In this document: positions 7,004 through 16,421 of the stretch, piece by piece
Layout: each line of letters starts with the position of its first letter
Position numbering within the stretch: position 1 is the stretch's first letter
Assembly (NCBI RefSeq): GCF_900117425.1
Contig: NZ_FPEH01000011.1
Location: forward strand, 744,001 to 808,000
DNA length: 64,000 bases
Reading direction: 5' to 3'
DNA from: Novosphingobium sp. NDB2Meth1
GTDB lineage: Bacteria > Pseudomonadota > Alphaproteobacteria > Sphingomonadales > Sphingomonadaceae
The notes under the pieces: model-generated
Database searches by the model: none
What the model was told of the DNA's origin: nothing
The model's input: only the letters and a program-made list of their open reading frames with translations
Position numbers and translations under genes: made by a program

Positions 7004-9511
7004 ATGGCCCTGCCGCAAAGCTCCGCCGCGCTGGCACTTGCCCTGCTCCCGGCTTCCGCACTCGCTGCGACCGGGCCGCAAACCGCACCCGCCCCGCCCG
7101 CCGAGGCCGATGCGCCGGTGGCGGTGGGCGGCACCAACGGGACCATCGATGCCGACGGTGACATCGTCGTTGTCGCCACCCGCGTGCGCGGTCAGGTCGA
7201 GACCGCGGCGCCGCCGATCGTCACGCTCGGCGAGGAGGATATCGCGGCCTATGGCGCCAGTTCGCTCCAGTCGCTGCTCGCCGCGCTCGCCCCGCAGACA
7301 GGCACCGGACGCGGGCGCGGCGACGGGGCGCCGTCGGTCCTGCTCAACGGCCTGCGCATCGCCAATTTCCGCGAGATCCGCTCGATTCCGCCCGAAGCGA
7401 TCCGCCGCGTCGAAGTCCTGCCCGAGGAAGTCGCGCTCAAATACGGCTTCCGGCCCGACCAGCGCGTGGTCAACTTCATCCTCAAGGACAAGTTCCGCAG
7501 CTTCGGCACCGAGACCGAGGCCAAGCTCCCCGGCGCGGGCGGATTCAGCGATCTCAGTGAGGAACTGACGCTCACCCGCATCGACAAGGGCAGCCGCCTC
7601 AATCTCACCGGCACACTCGAACGCCGCTCGCCGCTCACCGAGGCCGAGCGCGGGATTGTCCAGCCTGCCGTCAGCGGCGCGCAGACCGGGCTGATAGATC
7701 CGAGGCAAGGCGACTACCGCACGCTCCTTGCCGATCAGCGCAGCGCCATCCTCAACGGCACATATGCGAAGTCGCTCGGCACCGGCGCATCGCTGACGCT
7801 GAACGGCCTTATCCAGCGCAACGACAATCGCAGCCTCAACGGGCTCAACAGTATCGTCCTCACCGCGCCCGACGGCAGCCTGGTCCAGCGTACCACGCTG
7901 CTCCCTGCCCCCCTCGCCAGTCGCACCGTCGCGGAAACATATTCCGCAGGCGCCTCGCTCAACCTGCCCGTCGGCGCATGGCAGCTCGCATGGACAACGG
8001 ACGGCAGCCATGTGAACACGACCACCACGATCGATGCCCGCGCCGATCTTTCGGGGCTGCAGACGCTGGTCGATCAGGGCTCGCTCTCGCCCTTCGGCAC
8101 ATTGCCCGTCGATGCGATCCTGCCCACCCCGCAAGGCATCGCCCGCAGCAAGTCCGATACCGCAACGACGCTCGCCACCGTCACCGGATCGCCGCTGCGC
8201 CTCCCCGGCGGGCAGACCGCGCTTACGCTCAAGGCGGGCTTTGCCTACAATGGCCTGCGCTCCTCGGATTCACGCCAGCTCGCCGCCCCCGCCAATCTCC
8301 GGCGCGGTGATGCGCAGGCCGGTTTCAGCCTCGATCTGCCGATCACCAGCCGCCGCGAGAACTTCGGCAGCAAGCTCGGCGACATCTCGCTCAACGTGAA
8401 CGCCGAGGTGCACAACGTGTCCGACTTCGGCGGCCTCACTGCCTATGGCGCGGGGATCACCTGGGGCGTCACGCCCAAGCTGACTTTCGCCGCCAATTAC
8501 ATCGCGAGCGAGAAAGCGCCTGGCCTTGCCGACCTCGGCGCGCCGGTCACGATCACCACCGGCGTCGCGCTGTTTGACTTCACGCGCGGGGAAAGCGTGC
8601 TTGCCACCGTGATCACCGGCGGCAACCCCGCGCTCAAGAAGGAACGCCAGCGCGACATCAAGCTTTCGGCCAACTGGGACTTGCCGATCGGCAAGGAATC
8701 CGCGCTGCTGCTCGAATACTTCCGCAATCGCTCGCTCGATACGACCAATGCCTTCCCGCTGCTGACCCCCGATGTCGAAGCTGCATTCCCCGGCCGCGTC
8801 ACCCGCGACGCCACCGGCCGCATCGTCAGCGTCGATCAGCGCGCGGTGACCTTTGCCGAGACAACCGGCTCGCGCCTGCGCGCCAGCCTCAATTTCGGCG
8901 GCCCCTTCGGCAAGCCCGATCCCAATGCCCGGCGCAGCGCCTTTGCCGGCATGCGCAGGCCCGGCGGCGGGGCACGTCCCGGCAACGGTGGGGGCGGCGG
9001 CGGGCGTGGCGGCCCCGGCGGTGACGGACGCGGACACTGGAACCTCAGCCTCGCCTACACGCAGGAGCTTGACGAGACCGCGCGGATCGTTCCCGGCAGC
9101 CGCGTGCTCGATTTGCTGAACGGCGATGCCCTGTCCGGCGCGGGCATCTCGCGCAGCAGCGCGACGCTGGAGGGCGGCGGCTTCTATCGCGGTTTCGGCC
9201 TTCGCATTTCAGGCACTTACGCCAGCGGCACCCATGTCGATGGTTCAGGCGTACCCGGAGCCTCGCGCCTCGATTTCGGCGATCTGGCGACGTTCAATCT
9301 GCGCGGCTTCATCGACCTCGGCCGCATGGGCAATCTCATCGGCCGCGCGCCGTTCTTCAAGGGCGCCCGCGTCGCCTTCGGCGTGAACAACGTGTTCGAT
9401 GCCGTGCAGAAAGTGACCGACCAGACCGGCGCCACCCCGCTGCGCTACCAGCGCGGCTACCTCAATCCCGAGGGCCGCGTGTTCAGCATCGAATTGCGCA
9501 AGCAGTTCTGA
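7004..9511 (+). CDS. TonB-dependent outer-membrane receptor
   Basis: An 835-residue outer-membrane receptor. A signal peptide ends near AALAATG; a plug domain follows ([50 protein letters not shown]), then a long beta-barrel ending in an aromatic residue ([10 protein letters not shown]), as expected for barrel assembly. Around residues 645-680 lies an unusual Gly/Arg/Pro-rich insertion ([20 protein letters not shown]) between barrel strands. No TonB-box consensus is certain, although DIVVVATR just after the signal peptide is a candidate. No transporter, regulator or degradative gene is adjacent, so the ligand (siderophore, glycan or other) is unknown. Such receptors are abundant in sphingomonads. 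Confidence 0.9.
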   Translation: MALPQSSAALALALLPASALAATGPQTAPAPPAEADAPVAVGGTNGTIDADGDIVVVATRVRGQVETAAPPIVTLGEEDIAAYGASSLQSLLAALAPQTGTGRGRGDGAPSVLLNGLRIANFREIRSIPPEAIRRVEVLPEEVALKYGFRPDQRVVNFILKDKFRSFGTETEAKLPGAGGFSDLSEELTLTRIDKGSRLNLTGTLERRSPLTEAERGIVQPAVSGAQTGLIDPRQGDYRTLLADQRSAILNGTYAKSLGTGASLTLNGLIQRNDNRSLNGLNSIVLTAPDGSLVQRTTLLPAPLASRTVAETYSAGASLNLPVGAWQLAWTTDGSHVNTTTTIDARADLSGLQTLVDQGSLSPFGTLPVDAILPTPQGIARSKSDTATTLATVTGSPLRLPGGQTALTLKAGFAYNGLRSSDSRQLAAPANLRRGDAQAGFSLDLPITSRRENFGSKLGDISLNVNAEVHNVSDFGGLTAYGAGITWGVTPKLTFAANYIASEKAPGLADLGAPVTITTGVALFDFTRGESVLATVITGGNPALKKERQRDIKLSANWDLPIGKESALLLEYFRNRSLDTTNAFPLLTPDVEAAFPGRVTRDATGRIVSVDQRAVTFAETTGSRLRASLNFGGPFGKPDPNARRSAFAGMRRPGGGARPGNGGGGGGRGGPGGDGRGHWNLSLAYTQELDETARIVPGSRVLDLLNGDALSGAGISRSSATLEGGGFYRGFGLRISGTYASGTHVDGSGVPGASRLDFGDLATFNLRGFIDLGRMGNLIGRAPFFKGARVAFGVNNVFDAVQKVTDQTGATPLRYQRGYLNPEGRVFSIELRKQF

Positions 9512-9937
9512 TCAGGAGAACGGGCGCAGACGCGGGCGGCCCTGCAGCGGGCTGCGCCCATGGCGCTGGACATTCGCCGCTTCCTGCCGTGCCCGCGCAT
9601 CGGCGTGGTGGCGCACGTTGACCACTTCGTGCAGCGGCAACGGCTCCTCGAACTGGATGCCGAAGCGCGCTCCTTGCGACCAGACTACCGTGCCGAACAC
9701 GTCGAGCCCGGCGGCTTCCAGCACCACGCCGGCGCCGACACCGGGCAGCCTGGCCGCAATCGTCACCCGCGCGCCCGCCTGCGAAAGATCATCGAGCAGG
9801 CAATTCTCCTTGCCGTGCAGCAGCAGCACCGTCGCCGGAATAAACAGCCGCACGCGGGGGGTCGCGCGGCGTCCGGTGATGCGCGGCATCGGGATGATCG
9901 ACTGGGAGGGCTGCGGGCTCATGATGCGCGTGTGCAT
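9512..9937 (-). CDS. PilZ-domain protein
   Basis: A 141-residue protein with a single PilZ domain: the Arg-rich start RRATPRVRLFIPATV, then CLLDDLSQAGARV, matching the RxxxR and D/NxSxxG c-di-GMP-binding motifs, and a later FGTVVWSQGARFGIQF strand pair. It probably binds c-di-GMP and acts as a small signalling adaptor. The ATG at 9937 is preferred, with one at 9922 as alternative; neither has a strong Shine-Dalgarno. The tail after the domain is basic and His/Arg-rich. Its stop codon abuts that of the convergent receptor gene (TGATCA, no gap). A GGDEF/EAL enzyme that could set c-di-GMP is encoded at 53802-56138. Confidence 0.8.
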   Translation of the reverse strand: MHTRIMSPQPSQSIIPMPRITGRRATPRVRLFIPATVLLLHGKENCLLDDLSQAGARVTIAARLPGVGAGVVLEAAGLDVFGTVVWSQGARFGIQFEEPLPLHEVVNVRHHADARARQEAANVQRHGRSPLQGRPRLRPFS

Positions 9938-10068
9938 GCGCCAGAAGAGATTATGCGAGCGTTGAGATGGTCCTAGCAGGATACCCCTAGAAGCCACATT
10001 TCCGCGCGGGGATATCTGCCCGCCGCCCCTCCCCAAGCCCGGGCCGAAGCATTATCTCCGGCCTTGCC

Positions 10069-12048
10069 ATGGCGCGCCGCACCCCTCCCCCTGCCCCTGA
10101 CCACCACTCCGGCCCGCAAGTGCCCGAGCCCTTGCTGCCCAAGGCTTCGGAGCGGTTCAACGAGGACAAGGCGACTTATACGGTGCGCGGCTCGGACCAG
10201 CCCGACATCGAGCGCGGCGTCGCCGCCATCCGCGAAGTCGTCGCCACGCTCAAGCCCAAGCCCGGCGTCTACCGCATGCAGGATGCGCGCGGCGATGTGC
10301 TCTATGTCGGCAAGGCGCGCGCGCTGAAGAACCGCGTCGCCAACTACACGCAAGTCGAGCGCCTGCCGCAGCGGCTCAAGCGCATGGTCAGCCAGACGCG
10401 CTCGATGACCATCGTGACGACCAATTCCGAGGCCGAGGCGCTGCTGCTCGAGGCGCAGCTGATCAAGCGCTATCGCCCGCCCTACAATGTGCTGCTGCGC
10501 GACGACAAATCGTTCCCCTTCATTCTCCTGCGCGCCGATCACGCCTTCCCGCGCATCAGCAAGCACCGCGGCGCGCGCCGCGCCAAGGGCAATTACTACG
10601 GCCCCTTCGCCAGCGCCGGCTCGGTCAACACCACGATCAACGCGCTGCAGAAGCTGTTCCTGCTGCGCAGCTGCAACGATGGCTACATGTCGCGGCGCGA
10701 CCGGCCCTGCCTGCTTTACCAGATCAAGCGCTGTTCGGCCCCTTGCGTGGATCGCATCAGCGAGGAGGACTATGCCGAGCTTGTGCGGCAGGCAAAGGAC
10801 TTCCTCGGCGGCAAATCGGGCGCGGTGCAGAAGGAGATCGAGGCGCAGATGAGCGCGGCGGCCGAAGCGCTCGACTTCGAACGCGCCGCCATGCTGCGGG
10901 ATCGCCTCCGCGCCGCTACTTTCATCCAGGGCAGTCAGGCGGTGAATGCCGAAGGCGTCGGGGATGCGGACGTGTTCGCGATGGCCAGCAAAGGCGGCCA
11001 GATCAGCGTGCAGGCCTTCTTCATCCGCGGCGGCCAGAACTGGGGCCACCGCGCCTTCTTCCCCGGCCATACCGAGGGGCTGGAGGAACCCGAGGTCCTC
11101 ACCAGCTTCCTCGCCCAGTTCTACGAGGAAGTGCCCCCGCCGCGCCTGATCCTCGTCGACCGCGAGCTCCCCGAGGCGGACCTCCTCGCCGAAGCGCTCC
11201 ACGGCGCCGCGGGCGGCAAGGTCGAAATCTCGGTCCCCCAGCGCGGCGATCGCCGCCGCCTGATGGAACAAGCCCAGCGCAACGCGGTCGAAGCGCTTGA
11301 GCGGCGCATGGCCGAAAGCGGCACCAAGGCGCGCACCTGGCGCGAAATGGCCGAATTCCTCGAACTCGGCGAACCGCCCCAGCGCGTCGAAGTCTACGAC
11401 AACTCCCACGTGCAGGGCGCCCATGCGCTCGGCGCGATGATCGTCGCGGGGCCGGAAGGCTTCATGACCGGCCAGTATCGCAAGTGGAACATCAAGACCG
11501 CGCAGACCAATGACGATTTCGGCATGATGCGCGAAGTGTTCCAGCGCCGTTTCGCAAAAGCGCAGGACGACGATCCGGACCGCGAGGCCGGGATGTGGCC
11601 CGATCTCGTGCTCATCGACGGCGGCAAGGGCCAGCTTTCCGCCGCGCGCGAGACGCTGGAGGCCATGGGCATCGAGGACGTCACGCTCATCGGCATCGCC
11701 AAGGGGCCGCACCACGGGCGCGAAGGGCGCGAGGTGTTCCACTTCATGGATGGGCGCGAGAAGATGCTCCCGGTCAATTCTCCTGTGCTGTTCCACCTCC
11801 AGCGCCTGCGCGATGAAGTCCACCGCTTCGCCATCGGCGCGCACCGCGCCAAGCGCAGCCGCGCGATCACCGCCAGCCCGCTCGACGAGGTGCCCGGCAT
11901 CGGTCCGGCGCGCAAGCGCGCGCTACTGCTCCACTTCGGCACCGCCGGAAAGGTGCGCGCCGCCAGCCTCGAAGACTTGCAGCGCGCCCCCGGGGTCAGC
12001 GGCGCCGTCGCGCAGGCCGTCTACGATTTCTACCACCCCGGCGCATAA
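10069..12048 (+). CDS. uvrC: Excinuclease ABC subunit UvrC
   Basis: A 659-residue nucleotide-excision-repair endonuclease. The GIY-YIG 3'-incision domain is near residues 65-145 (KPGVYRMQDARGDVLYVGKA). It is followed by the Cys-rich region (RRDRPCLLYQIKRCSAPC), the UVR UvrB-binding motif near residue 265 (ALDFERAAMLRDRLRA), the RNase H-like 5'-incision domain (VEVYDNSHVQGAHALGAMIV, LVLIDGGKGQLSAA), and a C-terminal helix-hairpin-helix (DEVPGIGPARKRALLLHFG). It appears complete. The N-terminus has a ~30-residue Pro-rich extension ahead of the core. It stands alone on the plus strand. Confidence 0.97.
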   Translation: MARRTPPPAPDHHSGPQVPEPLLPKASERFNEDKATYTVRGSDQPDIERGVAAIREVVATLKPKPGVYRMQDARGDVLYVGKARALKNRVANYTQVERLPQRLKRMVSQTRSMTIVTTNSEAEALLLEAQLIKRYRPPYNVLLRDDKSFPFILLRADHAFPRISKHRGARRAKGNYYGPFASAGSVNTTINALQKLFLLRSCNDGYMSRRDRPCLLYQIKRCSAPCVDRISEEDYAELVRQAKDFLGGKSGAVQKEIEAQMSAAAEALDFERAAMLRDRLRAATFIQGSQAVNAEGVGDADVFAMASKGGQISVQAFFIRGGQNWGHRAFFPGHTEGLEEPEVLTSFLAQFYEEVPPPRLILVDRELPEADLLAEALHGAAGGKVEISVPQRGDRRRLMEQAQRNAVEALERRMAESGTKARTWREMAEFLELGEPPQRVEVYDNSHVQGAHALGAMIVAGPEGFMTGQYRKWNIKTAQTNDDFGMMREVFQRRFAKAQDDDPDREAGMWPDLVLIDGGKGQLSAARETLEAMGIEDVTLIGIAKGPHHGREGREVFHFMDGREKMLPVNSPVLFHLQRLRDEVHRFAIGAHRAKRSRAITASPLDEVPGIGPARKRALLLHFGTAGKVRAASLEDLQRAPGVSGAVAQAVYDFYHPGA

Positions 12049-12194
12049 TTCGCCCCGAAACACGGTGACTTTCGGGTTAACCGCAAGCTTTGGGCGCTCG
12101 TCCACCATTCGCTTCTAACCTGCTGTCAAAGGGAGAATGCCAAGGGATGGCGAGCCGCGGAACGGGCCGTCACCCGTCCTATGGGGAGCCCGTG

Positions 12195-13136
12195 ATGCGC
12201 ATGAACCGCTTTCGCCTGATCGCTCCGGTACTGGTCAGCGCGCTGATCGCCGTCACCGCCCCGCCGGTCGCCGCCCAGACCGCCGCCCCGGCGGCGTCCT
12301 CCACGCCCAACGGCGTCGGCTCCGCGTTCGAGCTCACGTTCTGGCAATCCGTCACCGGCAGCGAGGATGTCGCGAGCTACGAGGCCTATCTCGCGCGCTA
12401 TCCCGATGGCACCTTCAGCGGCCTTGCCCGCGCGCGCATCGCCGTGATCCAGCGCGCAATGGCCGTGCAGCCCGCCACCGCCCCCGCTGCGGCGCCCACC
12501 GCCGCTCCCGTTCCCGCGCCACAGCCCGCGCCTGCGGTACTGACCATGCCTGCGGCCGAAGCCCCGCTTGCGCCAACGCCGGCCGCCGCGGTCGTCACGC
12601 CTGCCCCGGCCGCAGCCCCCGTCGCTCTGGCCGAAGCCGCTCCTTCGCCGATGGCCCGCCTGCTGGCGCAATTGCGCGCCGCCAATGGCGAACCCGCCCC
12701 GCAGCCGACTGTCGTCGCCGCAGCTCCCGCGCAGCCGCTCCAGGCACCGGCCGCAGCGCTCACGCCTGCCGTCACGCCTGCCGTCAGCTACGCCTCGGGC
12801 CGCCCGTTCCTGATCCCGGTGCCCGAGGTTGTCCTCCCCGCCTATTTCTGCAGCAACGATGCGCGCAACGAATTCCACAACAATGCCTATCGCCCGGCGG
12901 TGGAAGTCGCGACGCGCAACAACGAAGCCGCCGTCGCCTATCTGCGCCAGCTCCAGCAGACGTATGACCGCGGGCAGCTCGGCCGCGACACGGCTGTGCT
13001 CAACGCCATCGCCGCCGAAGCCCGCGCCTATCAGGCCGAGGCCGCGCGCGCCTATTCGGTGCAGGCCGCGCTGGTTCGCCAGTTCGATGCGATGATGGCC
13101 GTGCCGCTACGCCCTTGTGCGGCGCCGGTTCAATAA
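12195..13136 (+). CDS. Secreted Pro/Ala-rich protein, FELTFWQSV family (copy 1)
   Basis: The function is not recognised. The ATG at 12195 follows GGGGAG by six bases and begins a Sec signal peptide (MRMNRFRLIAPVLVSALIAV...PVAAQ). A short conserved module (GSAFELTFWQSV...YEAYLARYPDGTFSGLARARI, residues ~38-80) is of the type found in sphingomonad caspase-like and envelope proteins. Then comes a ~110-residue Ala/Pro low-complexity linker and a C-terminal helical domain with two Cys (YFCSNDARNEFHNNAY ... PLRPCAAP). The next gene has the same architecture and ~40-50% similar ends, so the two are paralogues. It is probably periplasmic, with the linker spanning the periplasm or peptidoglycan; no enzyme motif is visible. 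Confidence 0.75.
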   Translation: MRMNRFRLIAPVLVSALIAVTAPPVAAQTAAPAASSTPNGVGSAFELTFWQSVTGSEDVASYEAYLARYPDGTFSGLARARIAVIQRAMAVQPATAPAAAPTAAPVPAPQPAPAVLTMPAAEAPLAPTPAAAVVTPAPAAAPVALAEAAPSPMARLLAQLRAANGEPAPQPTVVAAAPAQPLQAPAAALTPAVTPAVSYASGRPFLIPVPEVVLPAYFCSNDARNEFHNNAYRPAVEVATRNNEAAVAYLRQLQQTYDRGQLGRDTAVLNAIAAEARAYQAEAARAYSVQAALVRQFDAMMAVPLRPCAAPVQ

Positions 13137-13257
13137 CCCCTGCCCGATGGGGAAGGCATCCTGGCGCGCAATGGGCCATATCGACTTCGAATCTTTACTT
13201 TCGTGTGTTAAGGCCACTTACCTATCGCGGATAGCGACAGGCGAACCGAGGGGCACG

Positions 13258-14613
13258 GTGAACAGGAAGGCATCCGGAGGCGGTCACGCACAGGTGTGGC
13301 ATGTGCCAATGCCGTTCGTTGCTGCCTGTGCCGCGCTGGCACTATCCACCGCGACCTCGGCACTGGCGCAAGGCGTGGCCGCCACCGGGGTCGGCTCACA
13401 GTTCGAACTGACCTTCTGGCAGTCGGTCGAAAGCGGCAGCGATCCTGCGCTCTACGAAGCCTATCTGGCGCAGTACCCCACCGGCACATTTGCCACCGTC
13501 GCGCGCGTCAAGCTGGCCAAATTGCGCCAGCTTGCGGCCCCGGCGACGCCCGCGCCGGTTCCGGCCCCCGCCCAGCAACCGGTCCTGCCGACGCCTCCGG
13601 CTCAGGCGCAGATCGTGCCAGCCGCCGTCGTCACCGCGGTAACGCCGCCCGCACCTGTGCCGCCGCCCCCCGCACCCGTCACCGCACCGCACCTGGCCGC
13701 CTCTACACCTGCCGCCAAACCTTCTGCGACGCCCCCCATCAAGCAGCAGCTCGCTTCCCGAGCCTCGCGCTCGGCACCGCTGCCCGCGCCGAACGTCGCT
13801 TCGGTTCCGAAGCCCGATCCGGATTCGGCACCTTATGTGACAACTCTCCCGCAGGAGCCGGAACCGGAAAGCAGCGACAGCGATGCCCTGCGCCGCCTGC
13901 TCGGTGCACTGGGCGACAGCCAGCGCCTCGGCGCCGTCACGCCTGCACCGATCGTCGACGCAGCCGAAGTTGTACCTGCCGGCGCGGTCACTCCGGCCCC
14001 GTCTACCGCTCCGCTCAACCCCTCCACCCTGCCTGAACCGCAGGCTTCGCTGGCATTGCGCCAGACGCCGATGGCCACGCCGTCCGCTTCGCCGCCACGC
14101 CTCATCGAGACGAGCAGGGTCGAGACGGGCAGGGTCGAGACGGGCAGGATCGAAGCAGGCGGGCGAGCCGTGGCGGTGCCCGATGCCGTGCAGCTCTCGC
14201 TCACCTCCACACCGGCGACCGATCCGCATCCCATCGCGGTCGGCCTGCTGCCGCCGGACTTCAAATTGCCGCCGCGCCCGCAGCTTGCCGCGATCCCGCC
14301 GCTGATCTTCCCATCCAGCTTCTGCTCGGCAGAAGCGCGCAACGCGTTCCACGACAGCGCTTACGTCGCCGCGGTCGAGGCGGCGAAGCGCAACAACGAC
14401 GCCACGATCGCCTACATGCGCCAGCTGCAGGACCTTTACGATACCAACCAGCTGCGGGGCGATACGAACCCGATCAATGCGGTAGCCGCCGAATCGCAGT
14501 CCTACAGCCCTGTCGCCGCCGCTGCCTTCACCGCCCAGTCGATTCTGGTCAGCGCCTTCAGCACGCTGATGGCCGTGCCGATCCGGGCGTGCGAGGCCCC
14601 GAGACAGCCGTGA
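13258..14613 (+). CDS. Secreted Pro/Ala-rich protein, FELTFWQSV family (copy 2)
   Basis: A paralogue of the previous gene with a longer linker (451 residues). The GTG at 13258 is chosen because it follows GAGGGGC and gives a signal peptide (MPFVAACAALALSTATSALAQG). The order repeats: a module GSQFELTFWQSVESGSDPALYEAYLAQYPTGTF, a long Pro/Ala/Thr linker, and a C-terminal domain (PSSFCSAEARNAFHDSAYVAAVEAAKRNN ... PIRACEAP) with the same paired Cys. The linker contains a 15-bp tandem repeat. It overlaps the next gene at GTGA. The protein is inferred to be exported; function unknown. A start at the ATG 13309 would remove only part of the N-terminal region. Confidence 0.72.
   Translation: MNRKASGGGHAQVWHVPMPFVAACAALALSTATSALAQGVAATGVGSQFELTFWQSVESGSDPALYEAYLAQYPTGTFATVARVKLAKLRQLAAPATPAPVPAPAQQPVLPTPPAQAQIVPAAVVTAVTPPAPVPPPPAPVTAPHLAASTPAAKPSATPPIKQQLASRASRSAPLPAPNVASVPKPDPDSAPYVTTLPQEPEPESSDSDALRRLLGALGDSQRLGAVTPAPIVDAAEVVPAGAVTPAPSTAPLNPSTLPEPQASLALRQTPMATPSASPPRLIETSRVETGRVETGRIEAGGRAVAVPDAVQLSLTSTPATDPHPIAVGLLPPDFKLPPRPQLAAIPPLIFPSSFCSAEARNAFHDSAYVAAVEAAKRNNDATIAYMRQLQDLYDTNQLRGDTNPINAVAAESQSYSPVAAAAFTAQSILVSAFSTLMAVPIRACEAPRQP
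14104..14148 (+). repeat. 15-bp tandem repeat inside the linker coding region
   Basis: Three in-frame copies of GTCGAGACGGGCAGG (the first with two differences) plus a degenerate fourth encode (V/I)ET(S/G)R repeats. As whole-codon units, copy-number change would lengthen or shorten the linker without a frameshift. Confidence 0.8.
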
Positions 14614-15371
14614 CCGCCCCCCGGTATTCCCGCCCCGCCGGGCTGGCCGGAGCGCTGGTGCTCGTGCTCGCCCCGGTCGCGACAGAGTTGGCGGCAGCCG
14701 AGACGGTCTGTCCCGATGCGGCGACGGTGCAGGCCGCCCGCCTCGTCGAATTCCAGACAATGATGATGGGTGTCGCGGTGCGCTGCCGCCACGTCGGTGT
14801 GCCCATTGCCGATCATCTCGATGGCATGACCACCGCGCGCCGCACCATGTTCACCAGCGCGAACGACCGCGTCGCCGCCTACTTGCGCAGCCTCAACACC
14901 AGGCCCGCCCCCGGCGCGGCGCCGCCCGCCATGACCGCCAGCACACCGGCAGCCGAGGTGCAGGCCAAACCCGCGGCCGGCAAGCCTGCACCGGGCAAAC
15001 TGGCCGCCGCCAAAGCCGCACCGGGCAAGCGCCCGCTTGCCTCGCCCGCTGCCATGGCCGGCGCGACAGTGGCAAAACCGCGCAAGGCGGCGCTAGGCAC
15101 CGCCGCCGCAGCCGCCACGCCCGCTGCCCCCGCCAAGCCCGCCACCAAAGTCTCGCGCCGCACCGATCCCTATGACCGCTATCTCACGATGATCGGCAAC
15201 CAGTACGGCGCCGGGATGACCACCTTGCAGCGCTGCAAGGCCTTCGATGCCATCGTGCTTTCGCTGGGCGACAAGACCAACACGGACCGCCTGCTGACGA
15301 TGGTCTCCTCGTCGCTGGTGCAAGCCACCCTGCTCGAAGCCATCGTCAACTGCCCGGCGGGCAAGAAATAG
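14610..15371 (+). CDS. Secreted Ala/Pro/Lys-rich protein of unknown function
   Basis: A 253-residue protein starting at GTG 14610, whose last two bases form the stop codon of the upstream gene (GTGA), so the two are translationally coupled. A signal peptide (AGLAGALVLVLAPVATELAAA) precedes an N-terminal helical domain with two Cys (ETVCPDAATVQAARLVEF, VRCRHVGVP). An Ala/Pro/Lys linker follows, then a C-terminal domain (SRRTDPYDRYLTMIGNQYGAGMTTLQRC ... EAIVNCP) with a further Cys pair. It is not homologous to the two preceding proteins in its core but shares their plan of secretion, linker and paired Cys. No family is recognised. Linkage suggests the three act together at the envelope. Confidence 0.7.
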   Translation: MTAPRYSRPAGLAGALVLVLAPVATELAAAETVCPDAATVQAARLVEFQTMMMGVAVRCRHVGVPIADHLDGMTTARRTMFTSANDRVAAYLRSLNTRPAPGAAPPAMTASTPAAEVQAKPAAGKPAPGKLAAAKAAPGKRPLASPAAMAGATVAKPRKAALGTAAAAATPAAPAKPATKVSRRTDPYDRYLTMIGNQYGAGMTTLQRCKAFDAIVLSLGDKTNTDRLLTMVSSSLVQATLLEAIVNCPAGKK

Positions 15372-15372
15372 C

Positions 15373-16290
15373 TCAGCCCTCGGCCTTCCTGGCAAGCGGC
15401 CGGATCAGCCCTTCCTGCGCCACATTCGCGATCAGCTTGCCTTCGCGGGTGAAGATACGCCCCCGGTTGAACCCGCGCGCGCGCCCCGCCCAGGGGCTGT
15501 CGCACACGTAGAGCATCCATTCATCGGCGCGGAAGTCGTCATGGAACCAGATCGCATGGTCGAGGCTGGCGCCCATCATGTTGCCCTTGGACCAGCTGAT
15601 CTCGTGCGGCAGGGTCGCGGTGCCGAGCAGGGTCATGTCGCTCGCGTAGGCAAGCACCGCGCGGTGCAGCTTGGGATCATCCGGCAGCGGCGCCACCGCG
15701 CGCATCCAGGTGTGCGACAACGGCTCGCGCGGGGGGCCGCCCATCCAGTGGCGCGATTCCACCGGGCGCAGCTCGATCGGGCGCGGGGTGAGCATCTGCT
15801 TGCGCAGGCGCTCGGGCACCTTGTCGGCATATTCCGCGCGCAGTTCCGCCTCGCTGCGCAGGCTCTCGGGCGCGGGCACCTGGGGCATCGCTTCCGCATG
15901 CTCCACACCCGGCTCACGCTTGTGGAACGAGGCGACCATCGTGAGAATGGGCCTTGGAGTGCCATCTTGGCCCTGCTGGCTCGCCACCACGCGCCGGTTG
16001 GCAAAGCTGCCGCCATCGAGATCGCGCATGACCTCGAAATCGATGCCGAAATCCTCGTTCCCGCCGCGCAGGAAATAGGCGTGGAGCGAATGGACCGGAC
16101 GGTCCTCGGGCACCGTGCGCTCGGCACTCGCCAGCGCCTGACCGATCACCTGCCCGCCGAACACGCGGCCCACCCCGCCGGGCTTGCGCGCCCCGGCAAA
16201 ATGGTCATCTCCCTCGTCGGCCACATCAAGCAGCCGCAGCAGGCCATCGACCAATGCCGCGGGATCGGAACTCTCGGGTGCGTCGCTCAT
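15373..16290 (-). CDS. tesB: Acyl-CoA thioesterase II
   Basis: A 305-residue double-hotdog thioesterase. Motifs match TesB: GRVFGGQVIGQALASAERTV near residue 40, VHSLHAYFLRGG, the catalytic Asp region in LDHAIWFHDDFRADEWMLY, and the terminal NVAQEGLIRPL with the conserved Gln. It hydrolyses medium- to long-chain acyl-CoA in the cytoplasm. The ATG at 16290 (MSDAPESSD) gives the usual N-terminus. It ends one base from the stop of the convergent secreted-protein gene. Confidence 0.93.
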   Translation of the reverse strand: MSDAPESSDPAALVDGLLRLLDVADEGDDHFAGARKPGGVGRVFGGQVIGQALASAERTVPEDRPVHSLHAYFLRGGNEDFGIDFEVMRDLDGGSFANRRVVASQQGQDGTPRPILTMVASFHKREPGVEHAEAMPQVPAPESLRSEAELRAEYADKVPERLRKQMLTPRPIELRPVESRHWMGGPPREPLSHTWMRAVAPLPDDPKLHRAVLAYASDMTLLGTATLPHEISWSKGNMMGASLDHAIWFHDDFRADEWMLYVCDSPWAGRARGFNRGRIFTREGKLIANVAQEGLIRPLARKAEG

Positions 16291-16376
16291 GCGGGGCGGC
16301 ATTGCCCAAGCTGACGTTTGCGTCAACGCAAAGCTGCCGCCTCGACTCTTGCACGACGGGTCACACCCCCCACCCG

Positions 16377-16400
16377 CTCATCCTGAACCTGTCGAAGGAT
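16377..16400. repeat. GTCGAAGGA-type extragenic repeat (degenerate copy)
   Basis: CTCATCCTGAACCTGTCGAAGGATG is one base different from the CTGAGCTTGTCGAAGGA core seen at 19091-19132 and 40753-40782. This motif is common between genes in sphingomonads. It fills most of the gap between tesB and the next gene. Confidence 0.7.
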
Positions 16401-16421
16401 GCCGACACGACTTCCGCCGCT

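Noticed and set aside
9973..11844. Long minus-strand open frame opposite uvrC
   Set aside because: UvrC has all domains on the plus strand; the opposite frame shows no recognisable fold.
14104..14148. Tandem 15-bp repeat considered as a CRISPR or minisatellite array
   Set aside because: There are no unique spacers and the repeat is in frame inside a coding linker. No CRISPR array was found in the window.
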